A stretch of 44,262 bases of DNA, taken from Rhodoferax sp. GTDB taxonomy: Bacteria > Pseudomonadota > Gammaproteobacteria > Burkholderiales > Burkholderiaceae_C. The notes beneath the pieces were generated by a model, which saw only the letters and a program-made list of their open reading frames with translations, did not search any database and had not been told where the DNA came from. Below, one piece after another: positions 1-7,317 of this stretch. Position numbers and translations under genes: made by a program. The DNA lies in the NCBI RefSeq assembly GCF_025356155.1, contig NZ_JANXUQ010000302.1, positions 1 to 44,262 on the forward strand. Direction: 5' to 3'. Positions within the stretch are counted from its first letter, which is position 1. Every line of letters starts with the position of its first letter.

Positions 1-126
1 GGTGCCGATACTTTCTTCACAATCCGCTCGTACTTGGCAACCATGCACAAGCAAAAGGGTAATTTGTTTGAGTGCTTGGTCAGCGTGTTTAACCGCCAAA
101 CGATTCAGCCATGCTTTGCCGGGTAA
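1..126 (+). CDS. C-terminal fragment of a transposase-like protein (truncated by window edge)
   Basis: An open frame enters from the left edge and ends at TAA 124-126, giving 41 residues. The text (FFTIRSYLATMHKQ, then LFECLVSVF) has the look of the C-terminal tail of a transposase, possibly IS66-type, but that is a resemblance from memory and no catalytic residue lies in the window. No terminal inverted repeat can be confirmed. It could equally be the end of an unrelated gene. Confidence 0.35.
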   Translation, partial: GADTFFTIRSYLATMHKQKGNLFECLVSVFNRQTIQPCFAG

Positions 127-157
127 GCTGAGTAGTTACAAACTCGTAAGAGAAATG

Positions 158-213
158 TACCTCTAGCCCTCGTGGAATATGTCTTGGTAGCTACTATATT
201 TATAGCAAACGCC
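158..213. repeat. dispersed intergenic repeat, copy 1
   Basis: A block of about 55 bp contains TAGCCCTCGTGGAATAT and, 12 bases later, GCTACTATATTTATAGC. A close copy lies at 6452-6500 and a more diverged one of the same length at 18103-18153. It sits in the non-coding stretch between the transposase-like tail and the first complete gene. Repeats of this type are common between genes in Comamonadaceae (recalled, not searched). The rest of 127-325 shows no gene or clear promoter. Confidence 0.65.
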
Positions 214-325
214 ATCCACCCTCACCCCGCGGCGCCATACGCCCCATCACCGCAAAATTTCTCCCCAAGCCACCGTCGGCTTCCTATACTCGGACCATGT
301 AGACACAAATGGCCCCCTACGGTGT

Positions 326-1708
326 ATGGGCCGTGAAAGGACTTTTGGCATGGCCTATCCCCCACATGTTGGCGGCTTCACCCGGTGGCGACGCAGTGCG
401 GTTTGCGTGGGGTTTGCGCTGGTGATGGCGCCTCTGGCTTGGGCCGATGTGGACCAGGCCCTGCTGGAGAAGGCCGAGAGCCTTTTGAAGGCCAATGATT
501 ACGAGGCGGCCTACGCACTGCTGGAGCCCTGGGAGGTGGCCGGCGCCGGCGACCCGGTCTACGACTACCTGCTGGGCACCGCCGCGCTGGAGAGCAACCG
601 CCCCAGCAAGGCCAGCTTTGTTTACGAGCGCATCCTGGCGGTCGCGCCCTCTTATATCGGGGTGCGGGCCGACATGGGGCGGGCCTATATGGCGCTGGGC
701 GACTATGGGCGCGCCAAGATTGAGTTTGAATCGGTGTTGTCTATCCAGACCCTGCCGCCCGACCTGCGCAGCGCGGTGGAGCAATACGCTACGGCCGCAG
801 AGGCGCGCGGGCAAAACAAGCGTACCGTGGCTACGGGCTACGTGGAAGTGGGTGTGGGGTCTGACAGCAACATCGGAAGCGCCACTGCCTTGGGCTCCGT
901 CAACCTGCCGACGACGGGGCTGTATGCGCCCGCGCCACCGACCGGAAGGCAGACGCCCGACACCTACAGCACGCTGGGCCTGGGTGGCGAGGTCAACCAC
1001 CAGTTGACGGACCAGTGGGGCCTGTACGGCGGGGGCGACTACCGGGGTCGCGCATATCAGCAGTATGTCGATTCAGGCTACGCCACACTAGACGGCCGCT
1101 TTGGACTGAGCTACACCGGTGGCCCCTGGCTGCTGCGCACGGGCATCGGTGCCCAGCAATATTCGCTGAACCAGTCGCGCATTCGCGACACCGTAGGCGC
1201 CACGCTGGACTGGCGCCTGGCCTTGAGCAAGAGCAGCCAGCTCTCTCTGGGCACTTCTTATAGCGACGCGAAATACGTGTTGTCTACCTCCAGCAACCAA
1301 GACACGCAGACCTCCACGCTCACCGCCGGTTGGCTCACCGCGTTGGGCGATGGCAGTGCGGTGTTCAGTCTGACGGGATCGTTTGGCTTGGAGCGAGGCG
1401 TGGGCGGGCGTGACGATGGTGACCGGCGCTTTTACGGCCCGCGGCTTACGCTGCAAAAGAATTTTGCCGAGAAGATGGGGGGCTATGCATCACTGGGGGC
1501 CACGTTCTCCAAATACTCGGGCACCAACAGTCTGTACCTGCTCTCACGGGATGAATCGCTTTACGACATTGCGCTGGGCGTAACCTGGACAGTGGGCAAG
1601 GGGATGACGGTACGCCCGCAGTTCAGCGCCCTACGCAACGCCAGCAATGCCGATCTGTATTCGTATGACAAGAACGACTTCTCGGTCAACCTGCGTTTTG
1701 ACTATTGA
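326..1708 (+). CDS. TPR-containing outer-membrane beta-barrel protein (Slam/DUF560-like)
   Basis: This 460-residue protein has an N-terminal hydrophobic signal segment ending near PLAWA, residues 25-40. TPR-like helices follow at about 42-165, for example YLLGTAALESNRPSKASFVY and DMGRAYMALGDYGRAKIEF. After these comes a C-terminal region of about 290 residues made of alternating Gly/Tyr/Ser-rich strands, ending in a typical barrel terminus (SVNLRFDY, aromatic last residue). TPR plus barrel is the layout of the surface lipoprotein assembly modulator (Slam/DUF560) family and of related TPR-porins. The first ATG at 326 is used here; ATG 350 would give a more compact signal peptide. Two FecR-domain genes follow at once, the first 13 bases downstream, suggesting one unit. 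Cargo is unknown. Confidence 0.7.
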   Translation: MGRERTFGMAYPPHVGGFTRWRRSAVCVGFALVMAPLAWADVDQALLEKAESLLKANDYEAAYALLEPWEVAGAGDPVYDYLLGTAALESNRPSKASFVYERILAVAPSYIGVRADMGRAYMALGDYGRAKIEFESVLSIQTLPPDLRSAVEQYATAAEARGQNKRTVATGYVEVGVGSDSNIGSATALGSVNLPTTGLYAPAPPTGRQTPDTYSTLGLGGEVNHQLTDQWGLYGGGDYRGRAYQQYVDSGYATLDGRFGLSYTGGPWLLRTGIGAQQYSLNQSRIRDTVGATLDWRLALSKSSQLSLGTSYSDAKYVLSTSSNQDTQTSTLTAGWLTALGDGSAVFSLTGSFGLERGVGGRDDGDRRFYGPRLTLQKNFAEKMGGYASLGATFSKYSGTNSLYLLSRDESLYDIALGVTWTVGKGMTVRPQFSALRNASNADLYSYDKNDFSVNLRFDY

Positions 1709-1721
1709 TTTCTCCCAAACT

Positions 1722-2678
1722 ATGCAATTCATCATGTCGCGTGCGTGCGCCACACTATTGTTCGCGGTCTGGCTGCTGTGCGGTGCAAACAATCTAGCCT
1801 GCGCGCAAAGTGCTGCCCGCGTGATGGCGATTTCGGGCTCGGCCAAGGCGGTAGAGCCCACGGGCGGCGAGCGCGCCCTGCAAAAAGGCACCGAACTGTT
1901 TGCCGGTGATAAGGTGGTGACCAGCGACGACTCGCTGGTGCAGATGCGCCTGCACGACGGTGGTTATATGTCGGTGCGATCCAATACCGAAATGGTGATT
2001 GACCGATTTGTATATGACGAACAAGACTCCAGCAAATCCAGTTTTTTGGTGTCGCTGCTGCGTGGCGGTTTTCGCTCTATCACCGGCCTGATTGGGCGTA
2101 CCAACCCCAGTGGCTACCAAATCCGCAGCAAGACGGCCACCATCGGCATCCGCGGTACAGACCACGAGCCGGTGGTGATTTTGGACACACCCGGTGTGCC
2201 GACCCGAGCAGCGCCGGGACTGTATGACAAGGTCAACGATGGCGAAACCTTCATCACCAAAGCGGGCGTTGTGTTGCCCTTGCGCCGGGGTGACGTGGGC
2301 TTTGCGCCGTTTGCGGCCGATGTGCCGCCGCAGGTTTTGCTGAAGGTGCCTGACTTTTACAAGGTGGATCTGAAGACCGACGCGCGCGACGGCAAAAATA
2401 GCGACAGAGATAGCAGCGATGACAACAAGCGTGCAGCGGGCAACGGGTTGCCGCGCCCCTCGGTAGCCGCGCGGCGCGAGGCCTTGTCGGCTGGCACAGC
2501 TACCATAGAAAACAAGCCCGCAACCGGCACAACTGCAACATCAACGCCACCACAAACGCCACCACAAACGCTGACACAAACGCCGACGCCGACCCTGACC
2601 CCTGAGCAGAAGCGGGCGATTCTGCAAAACATCCCGGCAGCCAAAATCGCGCCCATTACCCCGGCACCCAATAAATAG
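1722..2678 (+). CDS. secreted FecR-domain protein with Pro/Thr-rich tail
   Basis: The protein has about 318 residues. The start at 1722 is chosen because the barrel gene ends at 1708; ATG 1734 is an alternative that gives a neater signal peptide (MSRACATLLFAVWLL, cleavage near ACA-QSA). The mature N-terminus is a FecR-type beta domain. It includes GSAKAVEP, a GxELFAGDKVVTSDDSLVQM segment, YMSVRSNTEM, and later KTATIGIRGTDHE, the usual IGIRGT signature. The tail is low complexity: a charged Asp/Lys/Arg stretch, then short Thr-Pro-Gln repeats (bases about 2540-2605). FecR domains of this soluble type lack the sigma-regulator transmembrane layout. They are often found beside surface or autotransporter proteins, and function here is not established. 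Confidence 0.75.
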   Translation: MQFIMSRACATLLFAVWLLCGANNLACAQSAARVMAISGSAKAVEPTGGERALQKGTELFAGDKVVTSDDSLVQMRLHDGGYMSVRSNTEMVIDRFVYDEQDSSKSSFLVSLLRGGFRSITGLIGRTNPSGYQIRSKTATIGIRGTDHEPVVILDTPGVPTRAAPGLYDKVNDGETFITKAGVVLPLRRGDVGFAPFAADVPPQVLLKVPDFYKVDLKTDARDGKNSDRDSSDDNKRAAGNGLPRPSVAARREALSAGTATIENKPATGTTATSTPPQTPPQTLTQTPTPTLTPEQKRAILQNIPAAKIAPITPAPNK

Positions 2679-2708
2679 GCAGCAGCCCTTTTGCTGCGGA
2701 GATCGACC

Positions 2709-3548
2709 ATGAAACAACACCACCTACGGTTCACCAGCTGCGCACTCGCGGCGCTGGGCTTTGCGCACAGTGCGATGGCAGCACCTGCGGGCACGTTGTT
2801 GTTCACCCAGCTGGGCACCCAAATCGTCAGCGCCACGGGCACCGCGCGTACCGCTACCAAAGGCGATGTGCTGCAGACCGGAGAGCGCCTGCTCACACCG
2901 GCGGGCGCCATCGCACAGGTGCTGCTGCCCGACGGTAGTCTGATCGGCATGCGGTCTGAATCGGAATTGAAGATAGACGCGGCACCGGCTGGCTCGGACA
3001 GCAAGGCACCCGTGGTGAACCTGGTCAATGGCACAGCCCGAGTCATCGGTGCAGAGCTGATGGACAACAAAAGGACGTCCAACTTCTCACTGCAATCGGG
3101 CAATGCCACTGTCAAGCTCAAAGGTGCGGATTTGGAGTCAGCCGTGGTCAGAGCCGAGGGGAAGTCTGCCGGGGGAGAAAGCGCACCGGGCAGCTACCAG
3201 CGCCTGTTGGTGGGCACCGGCAGTGTTGCAAATGGCAGCCAGGTGGCGACGTTGACACCCAAGCAGATCAGCTACACCGGTGCGCCGAATGCTGCACCCG
3301 TCACGTTGGCCATGCCCTTGCAAAACCTGTTTGGTGGTGGCAACCGTAGCCTAGGTCAACAGCCTGCAGGAGGCGGTGCTGTGGACAAGGGCGCGGGCAA
3401 TACCAACAACGCCACGACGCCCATGAAACTGGTGAATGTGGTTACGCCACTCAGACCGATGGCGCCTGTTGCCCAGCCCGTCACCGTTCCGGTCACACCA
3501 GTGGTCAAGCCCTGCACGCGCTTTATCGGCAAGACCTGCATCCAGTAG
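2709..3548 (+). CDS. second secreted FecR-like protein
   Basis: The protein has 279 residues from ATG 2709, with a Sec signal peptide (MKQHHLRFTSCALAALGFAH, cleavage near AMA-AP). A FecR-type domain covers about residues 35-150: VSATGTARTATKGDVLQTGE, then AIAQVLLPDGSLIGMRSESEL. It is shorter and more diverged than the preceding gene and lacks the IGIRGT motif (it has NATVKLKGADLES instead). A Gly/Asn/Pro-rich linker leads to a short Cys-containing tail (PCTRFIGKTCIQ), in which two Cys could form a disulfide. It lies 30 bases after the first FecR gene, so the barrel, FecR and FecR genes are probably cotranscribed. It converges on the CBS gene. Confidence 0.65.
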   Translation: MKQHHLRFTSCALAALGFAHSAMAAPAGTLLFTQLGTQIVSATGTARTATKGDVLQTGERLLTPAGAIAQVLLPDGSLIGMRSESELKIDAAPAGSDSKAPVVNLVNGTARVIGAELMDNKRTSNFSLQSGNATVKLKGADLESAVVRAEGKSAGGESAPGSYQRLLVGTGSVANGSQVATLTPKQISYTGAPNAAPVTLAMPLQNLFGGGNRSLGQQPAGGGAVDKGAGNTNNATTPMKLVNVVTPLRPMAPVAQPVTVPVTPVVKPCTRFIGKTCIQ

Positions 3549-3575
3549 TAACGCACGAATAATGCGCGAGGACGG

Positions 3576-4253
3576 CTAGGTCCACAAATCCAGCGGCGGG
3601 TCGGCCACCACGGCGCGCAGGATGTCAGAGCGCGACACAAAACCGATGACGCGGCCTTCGTCGTCGGCCACCGGCAGGCCCGGCAAACCGGAGTCCAGCA
3701 GCACGCGGGCCACGCGGCGGATATCGGCGTCCACCGACACACTGGGCACCGGCGTCCACATCACATCGACCACGTTTTGCGCCAGCATGTCGGCCCAGGC
3801 TTGGGCATGGCCGTCCGGCCCCGGCAGGCGCTCGGGACGCAGCAGGTCGGCGCGGGTAAAGAGGCCAATCAGCAGGCTATTGGCATCGACCACAGGGGCC
3901 TGGCCCAGGTTGTTGTGCGCCAGCACCTGCCAAGCTTGCTCCACGGTGGAGGTGTGGTCAATGGTGACCACGGCGCTGCTCATGACAGCATCCACGCGGG
4001 TCAACGGGTGTCGCGGCAAGCCGGGGTTGCGCGTCTGCTCATACGCGGCCAGCGCGGTGCGGTGCGCTACATCCAACGGCGCGGGCGGATGTCGCACTAA
4101 GTCGGCGAAGTGACTGGGATTCTGATCACGCGCATCCATGCCGATGGGCGCCACCACCGGGGTGCGGGTGGTGCGCGTGATCGGCCCGACCTGGCTCAGC
4201 TCTTCCAAAGAGCCTCTGAAGGTGCGACCCGCTTTGCCGTAGACCGAGAACAT
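3576..4253 (-). CDS. CBS-domain protein
   Basis: This 225-residue cytoplasmic protein has an N-terminal stretch of about 85 residues of no recognised fold (MFSVYGKAGRTFRGSLEEL) and then two CBS motifs. The first is around residues 88-140 (VMSSAVVTIDHTSTVEQAW ... LIGLFTRADLL). The second is around 163-220 (VMWTPVPSVSVDADIRRVA ... VIGFVSRSDILRAV). Paired CBS domains bind adenine nucleotides and usually regulate a partner. No catalytic domain is fused, so the partner is unknown. It lies 47 bases downstream of hemW on the same strand. Confidence 0.8.
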   Translation of the reverse strand: MFSVYGKAGRTFRGSLEELSQVGPITRTTRTPVVAPIGMDARDQNPSHFADLVRHPPAPLDVAHRTALAAYEQTRNPGLPRHPLTRVDAVMSSAVVTIDHTSTVEQAWQVLAHNNLGQAPVVDANSLLIGLFTRADLLRPERLPGPDGHAQAWADMLAQNVVDVMWTPVPSVSVDADIRRVARVLLDSGLPGLPVADDEGRVIGFVSRSDILRAVVADPPLDLWT

Positions 4254-4300
4254 GATGCGTCTCCTTATAAGCGAACCACCCGCACGGTCAAACGTGGCGG

Positions 4301-5623
4301 TTATTTGTCTGAATTGGACAAGAAAAGCGACTGCAAGTCACTGAGGAAATCGTAACCTTTGACCGTGGGCCGCACACGCGCAAAGTCGCGCTCGATCAGG
4401 CCCTTGCGCTCGGCCTCTTCCAAGGCTTTGGCAATGGCGGTCACCGCCAGACCCGTGCGCTCGGTAAAGTCGCGCAGGCCAAAACCGTTGCGCAGGCGCA
4501 GCGCGTTGAGCATGAACTCAAACGGCAGGTCGGCGCGCGCCACTTCATCGTCCTGCGCCACCGCATTACCGGCCAGGGCGTGGTCCATGTACAGGCGTGG
4601 CTCACGAAAGCGCACCTGGCGCACCACGCGGTGCGCAAAGCTGAGCTTGGTATGGGCGCCAGCACCGATGCCCAAATAGTCGCCAAACTGCCAGTAGTTC
4701 AGGTTGTGCGTGCAGCGGTGGCCACTCTTGGCATAGGCCGAGACCTCGTAGCGCTCCAGCCCTGCGGCACCGGTCAGGTCGGTGATGTGGTCCAGCATCG
4801 CGTAGGCGATGTCGTCTTCGGGGATCACCGGCGGGAACTTGGCGAAGTAGGTGTTGGGCTCTATCGTTAGGTGGTAGATGGAGATGTGCGGCGGCGCAAA
4901 AGTCAGCGCCAGAGCAATGTCTTCGCCAACCTGCTCCAGCGTCTGGCCGGGCAGCGCGTACATGATGTCGAGGTTGAAGGTGTCAAACGACTGCGCCGCC
5001 TCTTCCACCGCCGCTAGGGCCTGCGCGCGGTCGTGCACGCGGCCCAGGGCCTTCAAATGGTCGTCGTTGAAGCTCTGCACCCCGATGGACAGTCGCGTGA
5101 CGCCGGCCTGGCGGAAGGCGCGGAAGCGGTCCTTCTCAAACGTGCCGGGGTTGGCCTCCATCGTGATCTCGCAATTGGCCTCCAGCTTGAGCCGCGCGCG
5201 GATGTCGCCCAGCAGCCGGTCTATCGTGGCCGGTGCAAACAGGCTGGGCGTGCCGCCGCCGATGAAGATGCTGTGGATAGTGCGGCCCCAAATCAGCGGC
5301 AGCGCGGCTTCCAGGTCTGCGATGACGGCGTCTACATACCGCTGCTCGGGCAGTTCGCCGCCCGGCCATCCGGCGCCGGGCCGCCCCAAGCCGGATGCGC
5401 CACCCTGGGGGGCCGACGCCGCAGGCGTCTTGGGGGCAGTCCACTCGTGCGAGTTGAAATCGCAATACGGGCACTTCTTCAGGCACCACGGCAAATGCAC
5501 ATACAACGACAGCGGCGGCAGTGCCGACAGCTGCAGCGTACCGGGGCGCATGTAGTGCTGGATGTCGTGGCGAACCGCAGGCTCACCGCTCGGGCTGGCG
5601 GGCGCCGGAACGATAGGAATCAT
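4301..5623 (-). CDS. hemW: radical SAM heme chaperone HemW
   Basis: HemW binds heme and a [4Fe-4S] cluster and inserts heme into respiratory enzymes; older annotations call it oxygen-independent coproporphyrinogen oxidase. From ATG 5623 the protein has 440 residues. The radical-SAM CxxxCxxC is at Cys47/51/54 (WCLKKCPYC), followed by the GGGTPS SAM-binding motif and the ANPGTFE and SIGVQSFND segments. The HemW-type C-terminal domain ends in FLSDLQSLFL. A frame extending upstream to 5701 is discarded because it reads through an inverted repeat. Residues about 62-90 (PKTPAASAPQGGASGLGRP and on) are a Gly/Pro/Ala-rich insertion not expected in the family; see the repeat entry. rdgB lies upstream. 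Confidence 0.93.
   Translation of the reverse strand: MIPIVPAPASPSGEPAVRHDIQHYMRPGTLQLSALPPLSLYVHLPWCLKKCPYCDFNSHEWTAPKTPAASAPQGGASGLGRPGAGWPGGELPEQRYVDAVIADLEAALPLIWGRTIHSIFIGGGTPSLFAPATIDRLLGDIRARLKLEANCEITMEANPGTFEKDRFRAFRQAGVTRLSIGVQSFNDDHLKALGRVHDRAQALAAVEEAAQSFDTFNLDIMYALPGQTLEQVGEDIALALTFAPPHISIYHLTIEPNTYFAKFPPVIPEDDIAYAMLDHITDLTGAAGLERYEVSAYAKSGHRCTHNLNYWQFGDYLGIGAGAHTKLSFAHRVVRQVRFREPRLYMDHALAGNAVAQDDEVARADLPFEFMLNALRLRNGFGLRDFTERTGLAVTAIAKALEEAERKGLIERDFARVRPTVKGYDFLSDLQSLFLSNSDK
5354..5440. repeat. GC-rich repeat-like insertion inside hemW, in frame
   Basis: The DNA coding for HemW residues about 62-90 contains GGGCCGCCCCAAGCCGG, a GGGGGGCC run and TTGGGGGCAG. It resembles the intergenic element that occurs twice at 8236-8397 (GACGCCCCC, GGGGGGCAGG) and the GC-rich repeats of Comamonadaceae. 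The length is a multiple of three, so the reading frame is kept. Boundaries are approximate and rest on where HemW conservation stops and resumes (NSHEW ... LPEQRY). Confidence 0.5.
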
Positions 5624-5636
5624 GCCCACCCTCCGG

Positions 5637-5729
5637 GAGCCTGGGTGGCAGAGCGTTTTGCGCAGGTAAAAGGAGGAGCCCGCAAAGCGGGCGGGGGACA
5701 CGGAGTAAAACGCTCTGCCGCCCAGGCTC
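5637..5729. repeat. long inverted repeat between rdgB and hemW
   Basis: Left arm 5637-5659 begins GAGCCTGGGTGGCAGAGCG. Right arm 5707-5729 is its reverse complement with one mismatch over 23 bp. The loop of 47 bases itself contains a small CCCGC-AAA-GCGGG hairpin. It lies in the 145-base gap between rdgB and hemW and would form a strong cruciform or RNA stem in a cotranscript. A REP/MITE-like element or an mRNA-processing or attenuation structure are both possible. No U-tract follows, so a simple terminator is unlikely. Confidence 0.75.
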
Positions 5730-5768
5730 CTGGCGAGCGAAATGATCCACGCATATGGCCGTTCTGCA

Positions 5769-6371
5769 TCACACCAACCAATGCTCGCGGATCAACGCAG
5801 ACATTGCCTTGGCCGACCGCCCTCGGTGGCTGTTGTCATTCTTCACGTCATTCGGCAACTGCGCAAAAGTCTGTCTAAACTCCGGTATCCACATCACCGG
5901 ATCAAAGCCAAAACCATTCGTCCCCAGCCGCTCCCGCGCAATCTCACCCACCACACGGCCCACGGCGATCAGCGGCTCCGGGTCGTCCGCACTGCGCACG
6001 GCCACCAGCGTGCTGACCATCGCGGCGCGGCGGTTGTCGATGTGTTTCATCTGCTCCAGCAGCGCCAACACATTGTTGTCGTCGCTCTTGGCATAACCAT
6101 ACTGCGTGGCGTAATAGGCCGTGTCCACACCCGGCAGGCCACCAAATGCGTCAACACACAGGCCAGCGTCATCCGCCAGCGCGGGTAGGCCGCTGTGGCG
6201 TGCGGCATTGCGCGCCTTGGTCAGCGCGTTCTCCACAAAAGTGCGGTAGGGCTCGGGCGCCTCGGGCACACCCAACTCGCCCTGGGACACGAGCGTGCAG
6301 CCCAACGGCTCCAGCATGGCCTGCAGCTCGGCGAGTTTGCCCTGGTTGTTGGATGCGAGAACAATTTTCAC
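5769..6371 (-). CDS. rdgB: dITP/XTP pyrophosphatase (non-canonical purine NTPase)
   Basis: RdgB hydrolyses ITP, dITP and XTP to monophosphates, keeping deaminated purines out of nucleic acids. The protein has 200 residues, normal for the HAM1/RdgB family. It begins with the nucleotide-binding SNNxGKL motif (LASNNQGKLAELQ) and has FVENALTKARNAA, ADDAGLCVDAFGGLPGV (catalytic Asp region), GTNGFGFDPV and the C-terminal NSHRGRSAKA. It lies 115 bases after rph on the same strand, a common betaproteobacterial neighbourhood with hemW. Confidence 0.95.
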   Translation of the reverse strand: MKIVLASNNQGKLAELQAMLEPLGCTLVSQGELGVPEAPEPYRTFVENALTKARNAARHSGLPALADDAGLCVDAFGGLPGVDTAYYATQYGYAKSDDNNVLALLEQMKHIDNRRAAMVSTLVAVRSADDPEPLIAVGRVVGEIARERLGTNGFGFDPVMWIPEFRQTFAQLPNDVKNDNSHRGRSAKAMSALIREHWLV

Positions 6372-6451
6372 GTCGCTTGCCTCAAATAGGTCTTAAATAC
6401 CCCAATACGGGTTTATTGACACGGCTTCCATGGTCTTCACGATACAAATCC

Positions 6452-6500
6452 GCCTCTAGCCCTCGCGGAATATACGTTAGTAGCTACTATATCGATAGCG
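6452..6500. repeat. dispersed intergenic repeat, copy 2, overlapping the end of rph
   Basis: TAGCCCTCGCGGAATAT and GTAGCTACTATAT match copy 1 (158-213) closely. The rph stop codon (complement of 6487-6489) lies inside it, so the last codons of rph (Ser-Leu-Ser-Ile-stop) are read from the repeat. The element therefore seems to have been inserted at, or to have replaced, the native 3' end of rph. Confidence 0.7.
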
Positions 6501-7215
6501 ACTGCTGCTGCAGGCTCATCAGCTCGGTGATGCCCTTTTCGGCCAGGCTCAACAGCTTGTCCATCTCGGCGCGGGTAAAGGCAACGCCCTCGGCCGTACC
6601 CTGCACTTCGACAAAATGGCCGGCGCCGGTCATCACCACATTCATGTCGGTGTCGCAGGCGGAGTCTTCCACGTATTCCAGATCCAGCAGCGGCGTGCCT
6701 TGCACGATGCCGACCGAGATGGCTGCCACCGACGCGGTGAGGGGCGATTCGCTGATCTTGCCGGCCTTCAGCAAAGCGTTGATGGCGTCCTGCGCGGCGA
6801 CGAAGGCGCCGGTGATGGCGGCGGTTCGCGTGCCGCCATCGGCCTGGATCACATCGCAGTCCAGCTGGATGGTGCGTTCGCCCAGCTTCTTCAAATCAAA
6901 CACGGCGCGCATGGATCGGCCGATCAGGCGCTGGATTTCTTGCGTGCGGCCGCTTTGCTTACCGCGCGCGGCTTCACGGTCGCTGCGGGTATGGGTAGCG
7001 CGGGGCAGCATGCCGTATTCGGCGGTGACCCAGCCTTCACCGCTGCCGCGCTTGTGCGGTGGCACGCGCTCTTCGACCGACGCGGTGCACAGCACCTTGG
7101 TATTGCCAAATTCGATTAGCACCGAGCCCTCGGCGTGGATGGTGTACGCACGGGTGATGCGCACCGGGCGCAACTGGTCGGCGGCGCGGGCGCTGGAGCG
7201 GGCAAATTCTGTCAT
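6487..7215 (-). CDS. rph: ribonuclease PH
   Basis: RNase PH is a phosphate-dependent 3'-5' exoribonuclease that trims tRNA 3' ends. The protein has 242 residues from ATG 7215. A longer frame to 7260 is dropped because its first 15 residues come from a poly-T stretch after the phosphatase terminator. Visible family blocks are [20 protein letters not shown], the phosphate-site region [39 protein letters not shown], and VSVGIVQG-like [13 protein letters not shown]. The extreme C-terminus (SLSI) comes from a dispersed repeat, which is unlikely to matter for activity. The next gene downstream is rdgB. Confidence 0.95.
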   Translation of the reverse strand: MTEFARSSARAADQLRPVRITRAYTIHAEGSVLIEFGNTKVLCTASVEERVPPHKRGSGEGWVTAEYGMLPRATHTRSDREAARGKQSGRTQEIQRLIGRSMRAVFDLKKLGERTIQLDCDVIQADGGTRTAAITGAFVAAQDAINALLKAGKISESPLTASVAAISVGIVQGTPLLDLEYVEDSACDTDMNVVMTGAGHFVEVQGTAEGVAFTRAEMDKLLSLAEKGITELMSLQQQSLSI

Positions 7216-7224
7216 GCAAAATCC

Positions 7225-7275
7225 AAAAAAAAACGATAAAGGCAAAAGACGGCGCAGCAACCATGCCCGCCGTCT
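7225..7275 (-). terminator. rho-independent terminator after the phosphatase gene
   Basis: On the - strand, stem AGACGGCG pairs with CGCCGTCT (7268-7275 with 7247-7254) across a 13-base loop. It is followed by TTTT and then a run of nine T (complement of 7225-7233). It separates the kinase/phosphatase unit from rph, whose ATG is only 10 bases beyond the T-run. A promoter for rph must therefore overlap or precede this element. Confidence 0.7.
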
Positions 7276-7317
7276 ATGAAAGAGGTATAGACGCGGTGGC
7301 TATTTCTACGCCCGCTA

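Noticed and set aside
317..1000. Long open frames antisense to the first gene
   Set aside because: They are high-GC shadow frames without domains, opposite a gene with clear TPR and barrel features.
5624..5701. Upstream extension of hemW
   Set aside because: The codons read through the inverted repeat and encode no family sequence; ATG 5623 fits the usual N-terminus.
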